A DNA stretch of 64,000 nt from Nitratireductor aquimarinus (GTDB taxonomy: Bacteria > Pseudomonadota > Alphaproteobacteria > Rhizobiales > Rhizobiaceae). The stretch is from assembly GCF_017255295.1 (NCBI RefSeq), contig NZ_JAFKDE010000004.1, forward strand, positions 310,001 to 374,000, written 5' to 3'. Below, piece after piece: positions 8,980 through 17,165 of the stretch. The notes under the pieces were generated by a model that was not told the origin of the DNA, did no database searches, and was given only the letters and a program-made list of their open reading frames with translations. A program made the position numbers and the translations under genes. The first letter of the stretch is position 1. The number at the start of each line of letters is the position of its first letter.

Positions 8980-10089
8980 GTGAGTGAAATCCGTCCATTG
9001 GAGCGTGATGACATTTCCGCCATTGCGGAGATGTTCCAGCGCATATTGCGCAAGGGACACGGCCCCGCGCCGCTTGGCGCGCGCGAATATCTCGAGACAC
9101 TCTTTCTCGACCCGCCCTACCACGACGACGACATCCATTCACTTGTGCATCTTCGCGAAGACGGCACGGTCAATGGTTTCATGGGCGTGCTTCCCATGCC
9201 CTTCGTCTATCAGGGCAAAACCCTGAAGAGCGCCATCGGCGGCAGCTTCATGGTGGATGGTCACGAACAGGATCCCTATGCCGGCGCGCGCCTTCTACGC
9301 GCCTTCCAGTCCGGCCCGCAGGATCTCTCACTGACCGAAACCGCCAATGATGTTTCCACGACCATGTGGCGCAAGCTGCGCGGCACGATCCTGCCGGATT
9401 ACAGTCTCGAATGGCTGCGCATCCTGCGCCCGGCCGGCTTCATCGCCGCCATGGCCGCGTCCGCCTTCGCGCCTGCCGCCATCGCAAAACCGCTCGCACG
9501 GCCCTTCGACGCCCTGCTGCGGCGCCGGGGCGCACCGCCCCAATGGACCCATGTGTCGGATGCGGAATTTGCGGGCAAGACACTTGCCACCGAGGACGCC
9601 GATGCGGCTGAAACGGTGTCGCTGTTCCAGCAATTCGTCTCCGCCTTCGCCCTGCATCCTCAATGGACGGAGAGCGCGCTTCAACGCATGGTGCATGAAT
9701 CGCAGCGCAAGGCGGATTACGGCGCGATGGTGCGCCGCAAGGTGCTCTCGCGCGGCGGCAAGCCGGTCGGCCTGTTCCTCTATTACGGCGATGCGGGCGG
9801 CATCGGGCGCGTGATCCAGATCCTGTCTCTGCCCGGTCAGGAAGGCCCGGTCATCGACGCAATGCTGGCGGACGCGACCGAACGCGGGCTGGTGGCTCTG
9901 CGGGGGCGCGGACAGCCTACCCTGATCAACGCCATGCTCGGTCGCCGCTTCGCATTCATCCATGCGTCCTCCAGCATTGTTCATGCGAAAGACAAGACGC
10001 TGCTCGAACCGTTCATCAAGGGGCAGGCTTTTTTCAACGGCTTTGCGGGAGAATCTTGGACGCGGCTTCTTGGGGACCGTTTCGATTAA
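8980..10089 (+). CDS. GNAT-like acyltransferase family protein
   Basis: About 369 aa with start GTG 8980 (TTG 8974 possible; SD GGGGCG at 8963-8968). The N-terminal half reads like a GNAT N-acetyltransferase: SEIRPLERDDISAIAEMF, a beta-strand region ending NGFMGVLPMPFVYQGK, then SFMVDGHEQDPYAGARLLR, which would be the acetyl-CoA pyrophosphate loop region. The second half has a further GNAT-like segment (KPVGLFLYYGDAGGIGRVIQI), so it may be a tandem GNAT fold. It heads a same-strand series with AsnB, ACP, acyl ligase and NAD-synthase-like genes, separated from asnB by 135 bases with a repeat element. Role probably acyl or acetyl transfer in that pathway. Confidence 0.75.
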   Translation: MSEIRPLERDDISAIAEMFQRILRKGHGPAPLGAREYLETLFLDPPYHDDDIHSLVHLREDGTVNGFMGVLPMPFVYQGKTLKSAIGGSFMVDGHEQDPYAGARLLRAFQSGPQDLSLTETANDVSTTMWRKLRGTILPDYSLEWLRILRPAGFIAAMAASAFAPAAIAKPLARPFDALLRRRGAPPQWTHVSDAEFAGKTLATEDADAAETVSLFQQFVSAFALHPQWTESALQRMVHESQRKADYGAMVRRKVLSRGGKPVGLFLYYGDAGGIGRVIQILSLPGQEGPVIDAMLADATERGLVALRGRGQPTLINAMLGRRFAFIHASSSIVHAKDKTLLEPFIKGQAFFNGFAGESWTRLLGDRFD

Positions 10090-10090
10090 A

Positions 10091-10134
10091 GCAATTCCAG
10101 GAAAAATGGGCACCGGTTTTCCGTCCGGAATTGC
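10091..10134. repeat. Palindromic intergenic repeat of a type common in Hyphomicrobiales
   Basis: GCAATTCC at 10091-10098 pairs with GGAATTGC at 10127-10134, and inner GGAAAA pairs with TTTTCC, giving an imperfect hairpin. From memory, the sequence with GGTTTTCCGTCCGGAATTGC at its right side is a widely dispersed intergenic element in Brucella, Mesorhizobium and relatives. It sits between the GNAT-like gene and asnB. Function unknown; it could act as transcript attenuator or mRNA stabiliser. Confidence 0.7.
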
Positions 10135-10224
10135 GGAAAAGCAAAAAACTGGAGCGCTTTCGCGATTCAACGAAAAGCTGCGAAAGCGGAACCGGGCCAA
10201 ATGGCCCGCAGGGGTGGTTTGTAA

Positions 10225-12171
10225 ATGTGCGGAATAGCGGGTTATTGCGGAGCGGGTCTTCACCCGCAGGAAGCTGAAAGGCTTCTTGCGGCCATGTCCG
10301 CCACAATCGCCCATCGCGGTCCGGACGAAGCCGGCATCCACGTGACAGAAGATGTGGGCCTTGCCCATCGCCGTCTTTCCATTGTCGATCTGGCGGACGG
10401 CCAGCAGCCCATGACGAGTGCCGACGGGCAGCTCCACATCACCTATAATGGCGAGATCTTCAATCACGTCGAACTGCGCCGGGACCTTGAAAGCCGTGGT
10501 CATCGCCTTCGCACGTCAAGCGACACCGAAGTCATACTGCACCTCTACGAGGCGTTCGGGCCAGATTGCGTTGAGCAACTCAATGGCGATTTCGCCTTCG
10601 CGATCCATGATGCGCGCCGCAAGCGCCTTTTCCTCGCCCGCGACCGCATGGGCGTGCGCCCGCTTTACTACACATGGCGTCAGGGCCGGTTCCATTTCGC
10701 GTCCGAGATCAAGGCGCTCCTTACCGTTCCCGGCATGGAGGCGCGGCTCGACCCCTTCGCGCTCGGCCAGATTTTTACGCTCTGGGCTCCCATTCCACCG
10801 CGCACAGCGTTTGAAGGCGTCAGCGAACTGCCGCCGGCGCACTGGATGATCGTCGAGAATGGCGCGGCCCGCACGCAACGCTACTGGGATCTGAATTTCT
10901 CCGATGTCCGGCACGACCGTACCGGGGCAGAGCTGGCGGAGGAGACCCGTGCGCTTCTGGAAGACGCAACGCGCATTCGTCTGCGCGCCGATGTGGAGGT
11001 GGGAACCTACCTGTCGGGCGGGCTCGATTCCTCCATCATCGCCGCACTCGCCAAGCGCATGGCGCCCGCCGGCCTGACCAGTTTCGCCGTCACCTTTTCC
11101 GATCCTGCCTTCGACGAAAGCGCATTCCAGAACGAGATGGTGCGTGCGCTCGGCACGGAGCATCACACTGTCGATTGCGACATGGACGAGATCGCCACCG
11201 TGTTTCCGCAGGTCATCCGCCACACGGAGCAGCCGATCCTGCGCACCGGTCCCGCACCACTCTACCGGCTGTCCGGTCTGGTGCGCTCGAAAGGCATCAA
11301 GGCGGTCCTTTCCGGCGAAGGAGCAGACGAGGTCTTTGCCGGTTACGACATTTTCAAGGAGGCGCGCATCCGGCGCTTCTGCGCGCGCCAGCCCGGTTCG
11401 CAATTGCGGCCGCACCTGTTCCGCCGCATCTACCCCTATCTCTCCAATCTGAAGCGCCAGACACCGGATTATCTCGCCGCCTTTTTCGGCGTTGCCGGCG
11501 ACGATCTGAACGATCCACTGTTCTCGCATCGTCCCCGCATGCGCAGCACCGCCGGTACGAAGCTCTTCTTCTCCGATGCACTGAAGACAACGCTCGGCGA
11601 TTATGACGCGGCAGACGAACTCGCAGCCACACTGCCCGACGCCTTCAGTGAATGGCACCCGCTGCATCAGGCACAGTATCTGGAAACCCGCTTTCTCCTG
11701 CCCGGCTACATTCTCTCCAGCCAGGGCGACCGCATGGCGATGGCGCACGGGATCGAAACACGCTTCCCCTTCCTCGACCACCGGCTGGTCATGCATGCCG
11801 CGCAGATACCGGCAAGCATCAAGCTCAGAGGGCTCAGGGAGAAGCATCTTCTGCGCGAGGCAATGCGCGATGTCGTGCCGCCACAGATCGCCGACCGGCC
11901 CAAACAGCCCTATCGCGCGCCAGAGGCCAGCGCCTTCACCGATCACGCGCAGGCCTATGTGGAAGAAGCATTCGAGAAATCGGCGCTGGAAGAAAACGGA
12001 AACTTCCACGTTGAAAAAACAGCCAGATTGTATAAAAAAAGCCGGCTAAATAGTTTCACCGGTTTTCGAGACAACGCAGCATTCGTCGGCATTCTGTCGA
12101 CACAGCTTTGGTCCCAGCAGTTCGCCAGGCCGGTTCGGATAACGGATCAACCTCTGGCGGTTCGTGCCTGA
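10225..12171 (+). CDS. asnB: Asparagine synthase (glutamine-hydrolysing) family amidotransferase
   Basis: 648 aa, two domains. The N-terminal class II glutaminase starts MCGIAGYCG, so Cys2 becomes the nucleophile after Met removal; it also has the typical HRRLSIVDL and YNGEIFNH segments. The C-terminal ATP-pyrophosphatase domain has the PP-loop SGGLDSS near residue 264 and SGEGADE further on. Such enzymes adenylate a carboxylate and pass on ammonia; besides asparagine the family makes many amides in polysaccharide and natural-product pathways. Neighbourhood with a free-standing ACP, an acyl ligase and a second PP-loop enzyme suggests a pathway-specific amidation, not housekeeping asparagine synthesis. 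That is inference. Confidence 0.93.
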   Translation: MCGIAGYCGAGLHPQEAERLLAAMSATIAHRGPDEAGIHVTEDVGLAHRRLSIVDLADGQQPMTSADGQLHITYNGEIFNHVELRRDLESRGHRLRTSSDTEVILHLYEAFGPDCVEQLNGDFAFAIHDARRKRLFLARDRMGVRPLYYTWRQGRFHFASEIKALLTVPGMEARLDPFALGQIFTLWAPIPPRTAFEGVSELPPAHWMIVENGAARTQRYWDLNFSDVRHDRTGAELAEETRALLEDATRIRLRADVEVGTYLSGGLDSSIIAALAKRMAPAGLTSFAVTFSDPAFDESAFQNEMVRALGTEHHTVDCDMDEIATVFPQVIRHTEQPILRTGPAPLYRLSGLVRSKGIKAVLSGEGADEVFAGYDIFKEARIRRFCARQPGSQLRPHLFRRIYPYLSNLKRQTPDYLAAFFGVAGDDLNDPLFSHRPRMRSTAGTKLFFSDALKTTLGDYDAADELAATLPDAFSEWHPLHQAQYLETRFLLPGYILSSQGDRMAMAHGIETRFPFLDHRLVMHAAQIPASIKLRGLREKHLLREAMRDVVPPQIADRPKQPYRAPEASAFTDHAQAYVEEAFEKSALEENGNFHVEKTARLYKKSRLNSFTGFRDNAAFVGILSTQLWSQQFARPVRITDQPLAVRA

Positions 12172-12188
12172 CCGTGAAAGGAAGCACC

Positions 12189-12467
12189 ATGCCCCAGTCC
12201 ATCAATGCCGATATCCGCGCCTTCATTATCGAGAACTTCCTGTTCGGCGATGAAGCAGACGCCCCGGAAGACGATGTATCTCTGATCGAGAACGACATTG
12301 TCGATTCCACCGGCATTCTGGAGATGGTCTCGTTTCTCGAGGAGCACTTCGCCATCGATGTCGCCGACCCGGAGATCGTGCCGGAAAACTTCGACACGAT
12401 TGCCCGCTTAAGCGCCTTTGTCGCGGGCAAGAAGAAGGCCAGGGAGACCGCGCCAGCCGGCGCATAG
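12189..12467 (+). CDS. Acyl carrier protein
   Basis: 92 aa acidic protein. The start at 12189 has a strong SD (AAAGGAAG at 12177-12184); the longer upstream frame is not needed. Ser40 in NDIVDSTGILEMV is the expected phosphopantetheine site: it follows Asp and precedes a helix-II-like stretch (ILEMVSFLEEHF) as in other carrier proteins, although the canonical DSL is DST here. The end is Lys/Ala-rich (GKKKARE). It is placed between asnB and the AMP-dependent ligase, which would load its substrate onto this carrier. It is distinct in sequence from a fatty-acid AcpP, so it is probably dedicated to this cluster. Confidence 0.92.
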   Translation: MPQSINADIRAFIIENFLFGDEADAPEDDVSLIENDIVDSTGILEMVSFLEEHFAIDVADPEIVPENFDTIARLSAFVAGKKKARETAPAGA

Positions 12468-12477
12468 GAGCGACGCA

Positions 12478-14037
12478 ATGCGCGTTGAGACCTTACTGAA
12501 AGACCGTGCAGGGCTTGCCCCCTCCGCCACTGCGCTTGTCACGGGACCGGACCGGTTAAGCTACGCCGATTTCGACCGTCTGGCCGACCGTCTGGCCGGG
12601 GCCTTATGCGCCCACGGGGTCGAGCCCGGCGACCGGGTTGCGCTTTGCATGGACAATTGCCGGGAGATGGCCATCGCCATCTTTGCCGGTCTCAGGGCCG
12701 GCGCGACGGTCGTTCCGGTCAACCCCGGCGTCAGGGCCGAGGGCCTCGCCCAGATCTTAATGGACTGCACGCCAAAAGCCCTCATTCATGAGGCCAGGCA
12801 TGGCGGCCTCGTGAACGAGGCGATTGCTGCGGCGGGCCACACGCCCCTTTCCATCGTCGCCCGGACGGACATCGTCACCCGGACGGACAGGGCCACGCTC
12901 AGCGACGCGATTGCCTTCGACACCTGCCTCGATTTAGAGGCGCCCTTACCCGCCCGGCAGGAAAACGACCGGGATCTCGCCTTTCTGATCTACACCTCCG
13001 GCTCATCCGGCAGGCCGAAGGGCGTGATGATGAGCCACCGCAATGTCGATGCGGCAGCGGCGATGATCGCCGATTATCTGGAAAACGACGACAGGGACGT
13101 GGTGCTTTCCGCACTGCCGCTTTCCTTCACCTACGGGCTGTATCAGCTTCTCGTAGCCGTGCGCAGCGGCGCGACGCTCGTTCTGGAAAAGAGCTTCGCC
13201 TTCCCCCACGCGGTTCTGGAAAAGGCGCATGCCGAAGGCGTTACCGGGTTTCCCCTCGTGCCAACCATGGCGGCCATGCTCGCCACGCTCGAAGGGCTCA
13301 CGCCCGACCGGCTACCGCCGCTGCGCTACATCACCAATGCCGCGGCCCACCTGCCGCCCGCCCACATTCAGGCGCTGCGCGCCCTTTTCCCGGCAGCGCG
13401 CATCTACTCCATGTACGGTCTCACCGAATGCGCGCGGGCAAGCTTCCTTGCACCGGAAGAGCTCGACCGTCATCCCACCTCCGTCGGCAAGGCCCTGCCG
13501 GGCACCGAGGCCCTTGTCGTCGATGAAGACGGCAACGAAGCCGAGGCGGACGTCACGGGCGAACTCGTCATCCGCGGACCGCATGTCATGCAGGGCTACT
13601 GGAACAATCCGGAAGCAACCGCGCTTGCGCTGCGCAATGCGCCCGATGGCAGCGGCAGGAGGCTCCACACGGGCGACCTCTTCAAACGCGATGCGGAAGG
13701 CTTCCTCCATTTCGTCGGCCGCCGGGACGAGGTGGTGAAGATCCGCGGCGAAAAGGTTTCGCCCAGACAGGTGGACGCCGTTCTGGCCGCCTGTCCCGGC
13801 GTGCGCGAGGCGCTTTCCTTCACCACGCCCGACCCCGTCTTCGGCCACCGGCTCAACGCGCTGATCGTCGCCGACGATCCCGGCCTCACCGGACGCATGC
13901 TCGCCCGGCACTGCAAACACCGCTTACCGGACACGATGGTCCCGAAGTCATTCATTTTCCAGGCGGAACTGCCGAAAACGGCAAACGGAAAACCCAGCCG
14001 CCGCCTCGCCGCCATGGAGGCCCTGAAAGCATCATGA
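12478..14037 (+). CDS. AMP-forming acyl-CoA/acyl-ACP ligase
   Basis: 519 aa ANL-superfamily adenylating enzyme. The P-loop YTSGSSGRPKG is at residues 172-182, followed by a YGLTECARASF A5-like motif, GELVIRGPHVMQGYW, HTGDLF and GRRDEVVKIRGEKVSP; the catalytic C-terminal Lys is in PKTANGKPSRR. The ATG at 12478 lies behind AGGAG (12467-12471) just after the ACP stop, so an alternative start inside the ACP gene is unlikely. It would activate a carboxylic acid as acyl-AMP and hand it to CoA or, given the adjacent ACP, to the carrier. Substrate not predictable. It overlaps the next gene by ATGA. Confidence 0.92.
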   Translation: MRVETLLKDRAGLAPSATALVTGPDRLSYADFDRLADRLAGALCAHGVEPGDRVALCMDNCREMAIAIFAGLRAGATVVPVNPGVRAEGLAQILMDCTPKALIHEARHGGLVNEAIAAAGHTPLSIVARTDIVTRTDRATLSDAIAFDTCLDLEAPLPARQENDRDLAFLIYTSGSSGRPKGVMMSHRNVDAAAAMIADYLENDDRDVVLSALPLSFTYGLYQLLVAVRSGATLVLEKSFAFPHAVLEKAHAEGVTGFPLVPTMAAMLATLEGLTPDRLPPLRYITNAAAHLPPAHIQALRALFPAARIYSMYGLTECARASFLAPEELDRHPTSVGKALPGTEALVVDEDGNEAEADVTGELVIRGPHVMQGYWNNPEATALALRNAPDGSGRRLHTGDLFKRDAEGFLHFVGRRDEVVKIRGEKVSPRQVDAVLAACPGVREALSFTTPDPVFGHRLNALIVADDPGLTGRMLARHCKHRLPDTMVPKSFIFQAELPKTANGKPSRRLAAMEALKAS

Positions 14038-15026
14038 ACGACATGAACATCAGCTTTTCCATCGACGATCTGAAGATCGATCCCGCCGCTGAAGCCCAGC
14101 GCATCGTCACGGCGCTGCGCAGCCAGCTGCGCAGCAGACTGCGCAAGCGGGGATTAGTGCTCGGCCTGTCCGGCGGCATCGATTCCAGCGTCTGCGCGGC
14201 CCTTGCCGCCCGTGCGCTCGGGCCAGACCGCGTCTTCTGCCTGTTCATGCCGGAATATGATTCCGATCCGGAGAGCCTGCGGCTCGGCCAGGAAGTCGCA
14301 ACGACGTTCGGTCTCTCCAGCGTGATCGAGGATATCGGCCCGTCGCTCGCCGCCATGGGCTGCTATGAGCGCCGCGACGCCTTCATTCGCCAGGTCGTGC
14401 CGGACTATGGCGCAGGCTGGTCGATGAAGATCGCCATCGCCAATGCGCTCACCACCAAGGCCTACAACATCTCCTATCTGGTGGTGCGGCGGCCCGACGG
14501 CACGGTCGAGAAGCACCGGCTCCCGCCAGAAGTCTATCTCGGCATCGTCGCCGCCACCAACATGAAGCAGCGCACCCGCAAACAGCTCGAATATTACCAT
14601 GCCGACCGGCTGAACTATGCGGTCATCGGCACGCCCAACCGGCTGGAATATGATCAGGGTTTCTTCGTGAAGAATGGCGATGGCGCAGCCGATGTGAAGC
14701 CCATTGCCCACCTCTACAAGTCGCAGGTCTACCAGCTCGCGAAATATCTCGGCGTACCCGCCGAAATCCGCCGTCGCATGCCGACGACAGACACCTATTC
14801 GCTCGCCCAGTCACAGGAGGAGTTCTATTTCGCGCTCCCCTATCGCGAGATGGATCTGTGCCTCTACGGGCTCGACCACGCCATTCCGGCCAAGAAGGTC
14901 GCCTGCGCCACCGGCCTCAGCGAGCGGCAGGTGGGGCTTGTGTGGCGCGACATTGCCGCAAAACGCAAGGTCGCCCACTATCTGCACCTGCCCCCGCAGT
15001 TGGTCGAGGAGATCGACGCCCCCTGA
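14034..15026 (+). CDS. nadE: NAD(+) synthase-like PP-loop amidating enzyme (ammonia-dependent type, no glutaminase)
   Basis: 330 aa. The PP-loop SGGIDSS is at 46-52. Further family motifs are AATNMKQRTRK, AVIGTPNRLEYDQGFF, KNGDGAADVKPIAHLYKSQV and TTDTYSLAQSQEEFYF, matching the ATP and deamido-NAD binding parts of NadE. It lacks the N-terminal nitrilase/glutaminase domain of Gln-dependent NAD synthases and has an insertion around residues 148-165. Position as last gene of the ACP/AsnB/ligase cluster, with translational coupling to the ligase (ATGA), argues for a repurposed amidation or adenylation step rather than NAD synthesis. It abuts the convergent ocd gene with no base between the stop codons. 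Confidence 0.85.
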   Translation: MNDMNISFSIDDLKIDPAAEAQRIVTALRSQLRSRLRKRGLVLGLSGGIDSSVCAALAARALGPDRVFCLFMPEYDSDPESLRLGQEVATTFGLSSVIEDIGPSLAAMGCYERRDAFIRQVVPDYGAGWSMKIAIANALTTKAYNISYLVVRRPDGTVEKHRLPPEVYLGIVAATNMKQRTRKQLEYYHADRLNYAVIGTPNRLEYDQGFFVKNGDGAADVKPIAHLYKSQVYQLAKYLGVPAEIRRRMPTTDTYSLAQSQEEFYFALPYREMDLCLYGLDHAIPAKKVACATGLSERQVGLVWRDIAAKRKVAHYLHLPPQLVEEIDAP

Positions 15027-16112
15027 TCAGCCAGCCTTTTTGGCCGCGAGCAGCGAAGAGCCGGGGAAACGCAGAAGCATGCCGAAGAGATCGCGCGGTT
15101 CATCGGGGTCGGCCAGAAGGTCGAGTTCGATGAAGTGATCGGTCTCGCGCACGCGGTCATAAACATAGCGCAGCGCCGAGAAATCCTCCGTCGCGAAACC
15201 GACGGAATCGAACAGCGTGATCTGGCGCGGCTCGCGACGCCCCTTCACCTTTCCGGCAATCACCTGCCACAGCTCTTCCACCGGGTGATCCTCCGCAAGC
15301 TGCTGGATCTCGCCCTCAATGCGCGTCTGCGGCGGATACTCCACGAAAATGTCGGAGCGGGTGAGAATGTCGCGATGCAGCTCGGTCTTGCCGGGGCAGT
15401 CGCCGCCCACCGCGTTGATGTGCACGCCGGAGCCAACCATGTTGTCGGTCAGGATCGTCGCATATTGCTTGTCGGCGGTCGCGGTGGTGATGATGTCCGC
15501 GCCTTCCACGGCCTCTTCCGGCGTCTTGCAGGCGGTCAGCTCGAAACCCAGCCCTGAGAGATTGCGCAGGCACTTTTCCGTCGCGCCGCCATCAACGTCA
15601 TAGAGCCGCAGCCGGTCGACGCCGAGTGCCGCCTTGAAGGCCATCGCCTGAAACTCGGACTGCGCGCCATTGCCGATAAGCGCCATGGTGCGCGAGCCCT
15701 CAGGCGCAAGATACTTCGCCGCCAGAGCAGATGTCGCCGCCGTGCGCAGCGCCGTCAGGATCGTCATTTCGGTGATCAAAAGCGGATAGCCATTGCCCAC
15801 ATCGGCATAGACGCCGAATGCCGTCACCGTCTGCCGTCCCTCGCGGGTGTTCTTGGGATGACCGTTCACATATTTGAAGCCGTAATGCTTGCCGTCGCTC
15901 GTCGGCATCAGCTCGATCACGCCTTCGCGGCTGTGCGCGGCCACACGCGGCGTCTTGTCGAAATCCTCCCAGCGGAGAAAATCTTCCTCAATGTAATTCG
16001 TCAGCTCCGCCAGAAAGCGTTCCACGCCGATTTCCAGCACCAGCTCCATCATGTGATGCACACTGACGAAGGGAACGAGGTTCAGCTTGTCGATCGAAGG
16101 GGTGTAGGTCAT
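15027..16112 (-). CDS. ocd: Ornithine cyclodeaminase
   Basis: 361 aa NAD-dependent enzyme of the ornithine cyclodeaminase/mu-crystallin family, converting L-ornithine to L-proline and ammonia. The Rossmann segment is MALIGNGAQSEFQAMAF, with HPKNTREGRQTVTAFGVYAD (substrate region, Lys/Arg) before it and NAVGGDCPGKTELHRDIL after it. The length of about 360 aa and the N-terminal extension match true ornithine cyclodeaminases such as the Agrobacterium Ti-plasmid enzyme rather than the shorter alanine dehydrogenase-like members. ATG 16112 is preferred: AGGAG lies 9 bases ahead; a TTG at 16118 is in frame. It starts 2 bases behind the arginase stop, forming an arginine-to-proline operon. Confidence 0.93.
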   Translation of the reverse strand: MTYTPSIDKLNLVPFVSVHHMMELVLEIGVERFLAELTNYIEEDFLRWEDFDKTPRVAAHSREGVIELMPTSDGKHYGFKYVNGHPKNTREGRQTVTAFGVYADVGNGYPLLITEMTILTALRTAATSALAAKYLAPEGSRTMALIGNGAQSEFQAMAFKAALGVDRLRLYDVDGGATEKCLRNLSGLGFELTACKTPEEAVEGADIITTATADKQYATILTDNMVGSGVHINAVGGDCPGKTELHRDILTRSDIFVEYPPQTRIEGEIQQLAEDHPVEELWQVIAGKVKGRREPRQITLFDSVGFATEDFSALRYVYDRVRETDHFIELDLLADPDEPRDLFGMLLRFPGSSLLAAKKAG

Positions 16113-16114
16113 CG

Positions 16115-17035
16115 TCAATGGCTCCTGGTAGGCCGATCCATGATGCGCCGGCCAAGCAGACTGGCTGTGAGGTCGACAAGCAGGGTCGCCGTGCGACCGC
16201 GCTCATCGAGGAAAGGGTTGAGTTCCACGAGGTCGAGGCTGGTGACGAGACCGCTGTCGTGCAGCATCTCCATCGCCAGATGGGCCTCGCGGAAGGTTGC
16301 GCCACCGGGCACGGTGGTGCCCACCGCCGGCGCAATGGCGGGATCGAGAAAGTCCACGTCGAGGCTCACATGCAGGCGTCCGCCCTCGGCGGCCACCCGC
16401 TCCAGAAAGGCACGCAGCAGCGGCGCAATCCCATGCTCATCGATGGCGCGCATGTCATGAACGGTCACGCCCGCCCCGCGCAGCGCGGTGTGCTCCGCCG
16501 GGTCCACGCTGCGCAGCCCAAGGGTGCAGATGCGGGTGGGATCGATGGGTGTGTGAAGGCGCGGAAAGAAGCCGTCAAAACCCGCCTGCCCGCTGGCATA
16601 GGCGAGCGGCACGCCATGCAGATTGCCGCTGGCGGTGGTGTCGAGCGTGTGGAAATCCGGATGCGCATCGAGCCAGAGAACGAAAAGCGGCCTGTCGGCC
16701 TCCGCCGCCCGGCGCGCCATCCCGGCAAGGGTGCCAGCCGCCATGCTGTGATCGCCGCCAAGAAAGATCGGCATGCCGTCTTCGCCTGCGGCGTAAGAGG
16801 CCTCGCTGATCGCATCCGTCCAGGCGACGATCTCCGGCAGCGCCTTCAGCGCGGGGTTGCCATGCGGCTTCACATTCTGCGGTTTTGGAACAACGGTTCC
16901 GAGATCGGAAACCTGATGGCCGAGCTCGCCAAGCGCCGCCACGAGACCGGCCGTGCGCAAGGCGCTCGGTCCCATTTCGCAACCCATGCGCCCGGCGCCA
17001 TCCTGCACCGGAATACCCAAGATCTTGCAATGCAT
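16115..17035 (-). CDS. rocF: Arginase
   Basis: 306 aa manganese enzyme hydrolysing L-arginine to ornithine and urea. All three metal motifs are visible: FLGGDHSMAAG, LWLDAHPDFH and SLDVDFLDP, and the N-terminal GIPVQDGAGRMGCEMGP suits the arginase subgroup of ureohydrolases. Start chosen at ATG 17035 because it gives a normal arginase N-terminus; an in-frame ATG at 17065 has a better GGGG upstream and cannot be excluded. It is the first gene of the arginase-ocd operon, divergent from the Lrp regulator. Confidence 0.93.
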   Translation of the reverse strand: MHCKILGIPVQDGAGRMGCEMGPSALRTAGLVAALGELGHQVSDLGTVVPKPQNVKPHGNPALKALPEIVAWTDAISEASYAAGEDGMPIFLGGDHSMAAGTLAGMARRAAEADRPLFVLWLDAHPDFHTLDTTASGNLHGVPLAYASGQAGFDGFFPRLHTPIDPTRICTLGLRSVDPAEHTALRGAGVTVHDMRAIDEHGIAPLLRAFLERVAAEGGRLHVSLDVDFLDPAIAPAVGTTVPGGATFREAHLAMEMLHDSGLVTSLDLVELNPFLDERGRTATLLVDLTASLLGRRIMDRPTRSH

Positions 17036-17130
17036 AGCGCCACCGACCCATCGAACAGTTCCCATTATTCGACCCCGGATCGTCGGCAGAATGAACAAAC
17101 CAAATTGCCAAAAATTTCATAAGCATTTAT

Positions 17131-17159
17131 CATTTTGCTAATTATGGATTTCATTTTGC
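17131..17159. promoter_or_regulatory. Direct repeats CATTTTGC spaced 21 bp in the arginase/lrp divergent region
   Basis: CATTTTGC occurs at 17131-17138 and again at 17152-17159, exactly 21 bp (two helical turns) apart, in an AT-rich island of an otherwise GC-rich region. The second copy lies just 7-14 bases before the lrp start codon, where an SD would be expected but none is seen. Phased AT-rich sites are what an Lrp/AsnC octamer would use; autoregulation and control of arginase are plausible. Confidence 0.4.
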
Positions 17160-17165
17160 ACAATC

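Noticed and set aside
12108-12188. 27-residue N-terminal extension of the ACP
   Set aside because: It overlaps the end of asnB out of frame; ATG 12189 has a strong AAAGGAAG SD and gives a normal carrier-protein length.
12418-12477. 20-residue N-terminal extension of the acyl ligase
   Set aside because: It lies inside the ACP gene and is Arg/Pro-rich; ATG 12478 behind AGGAG gives the expected N-terminus.
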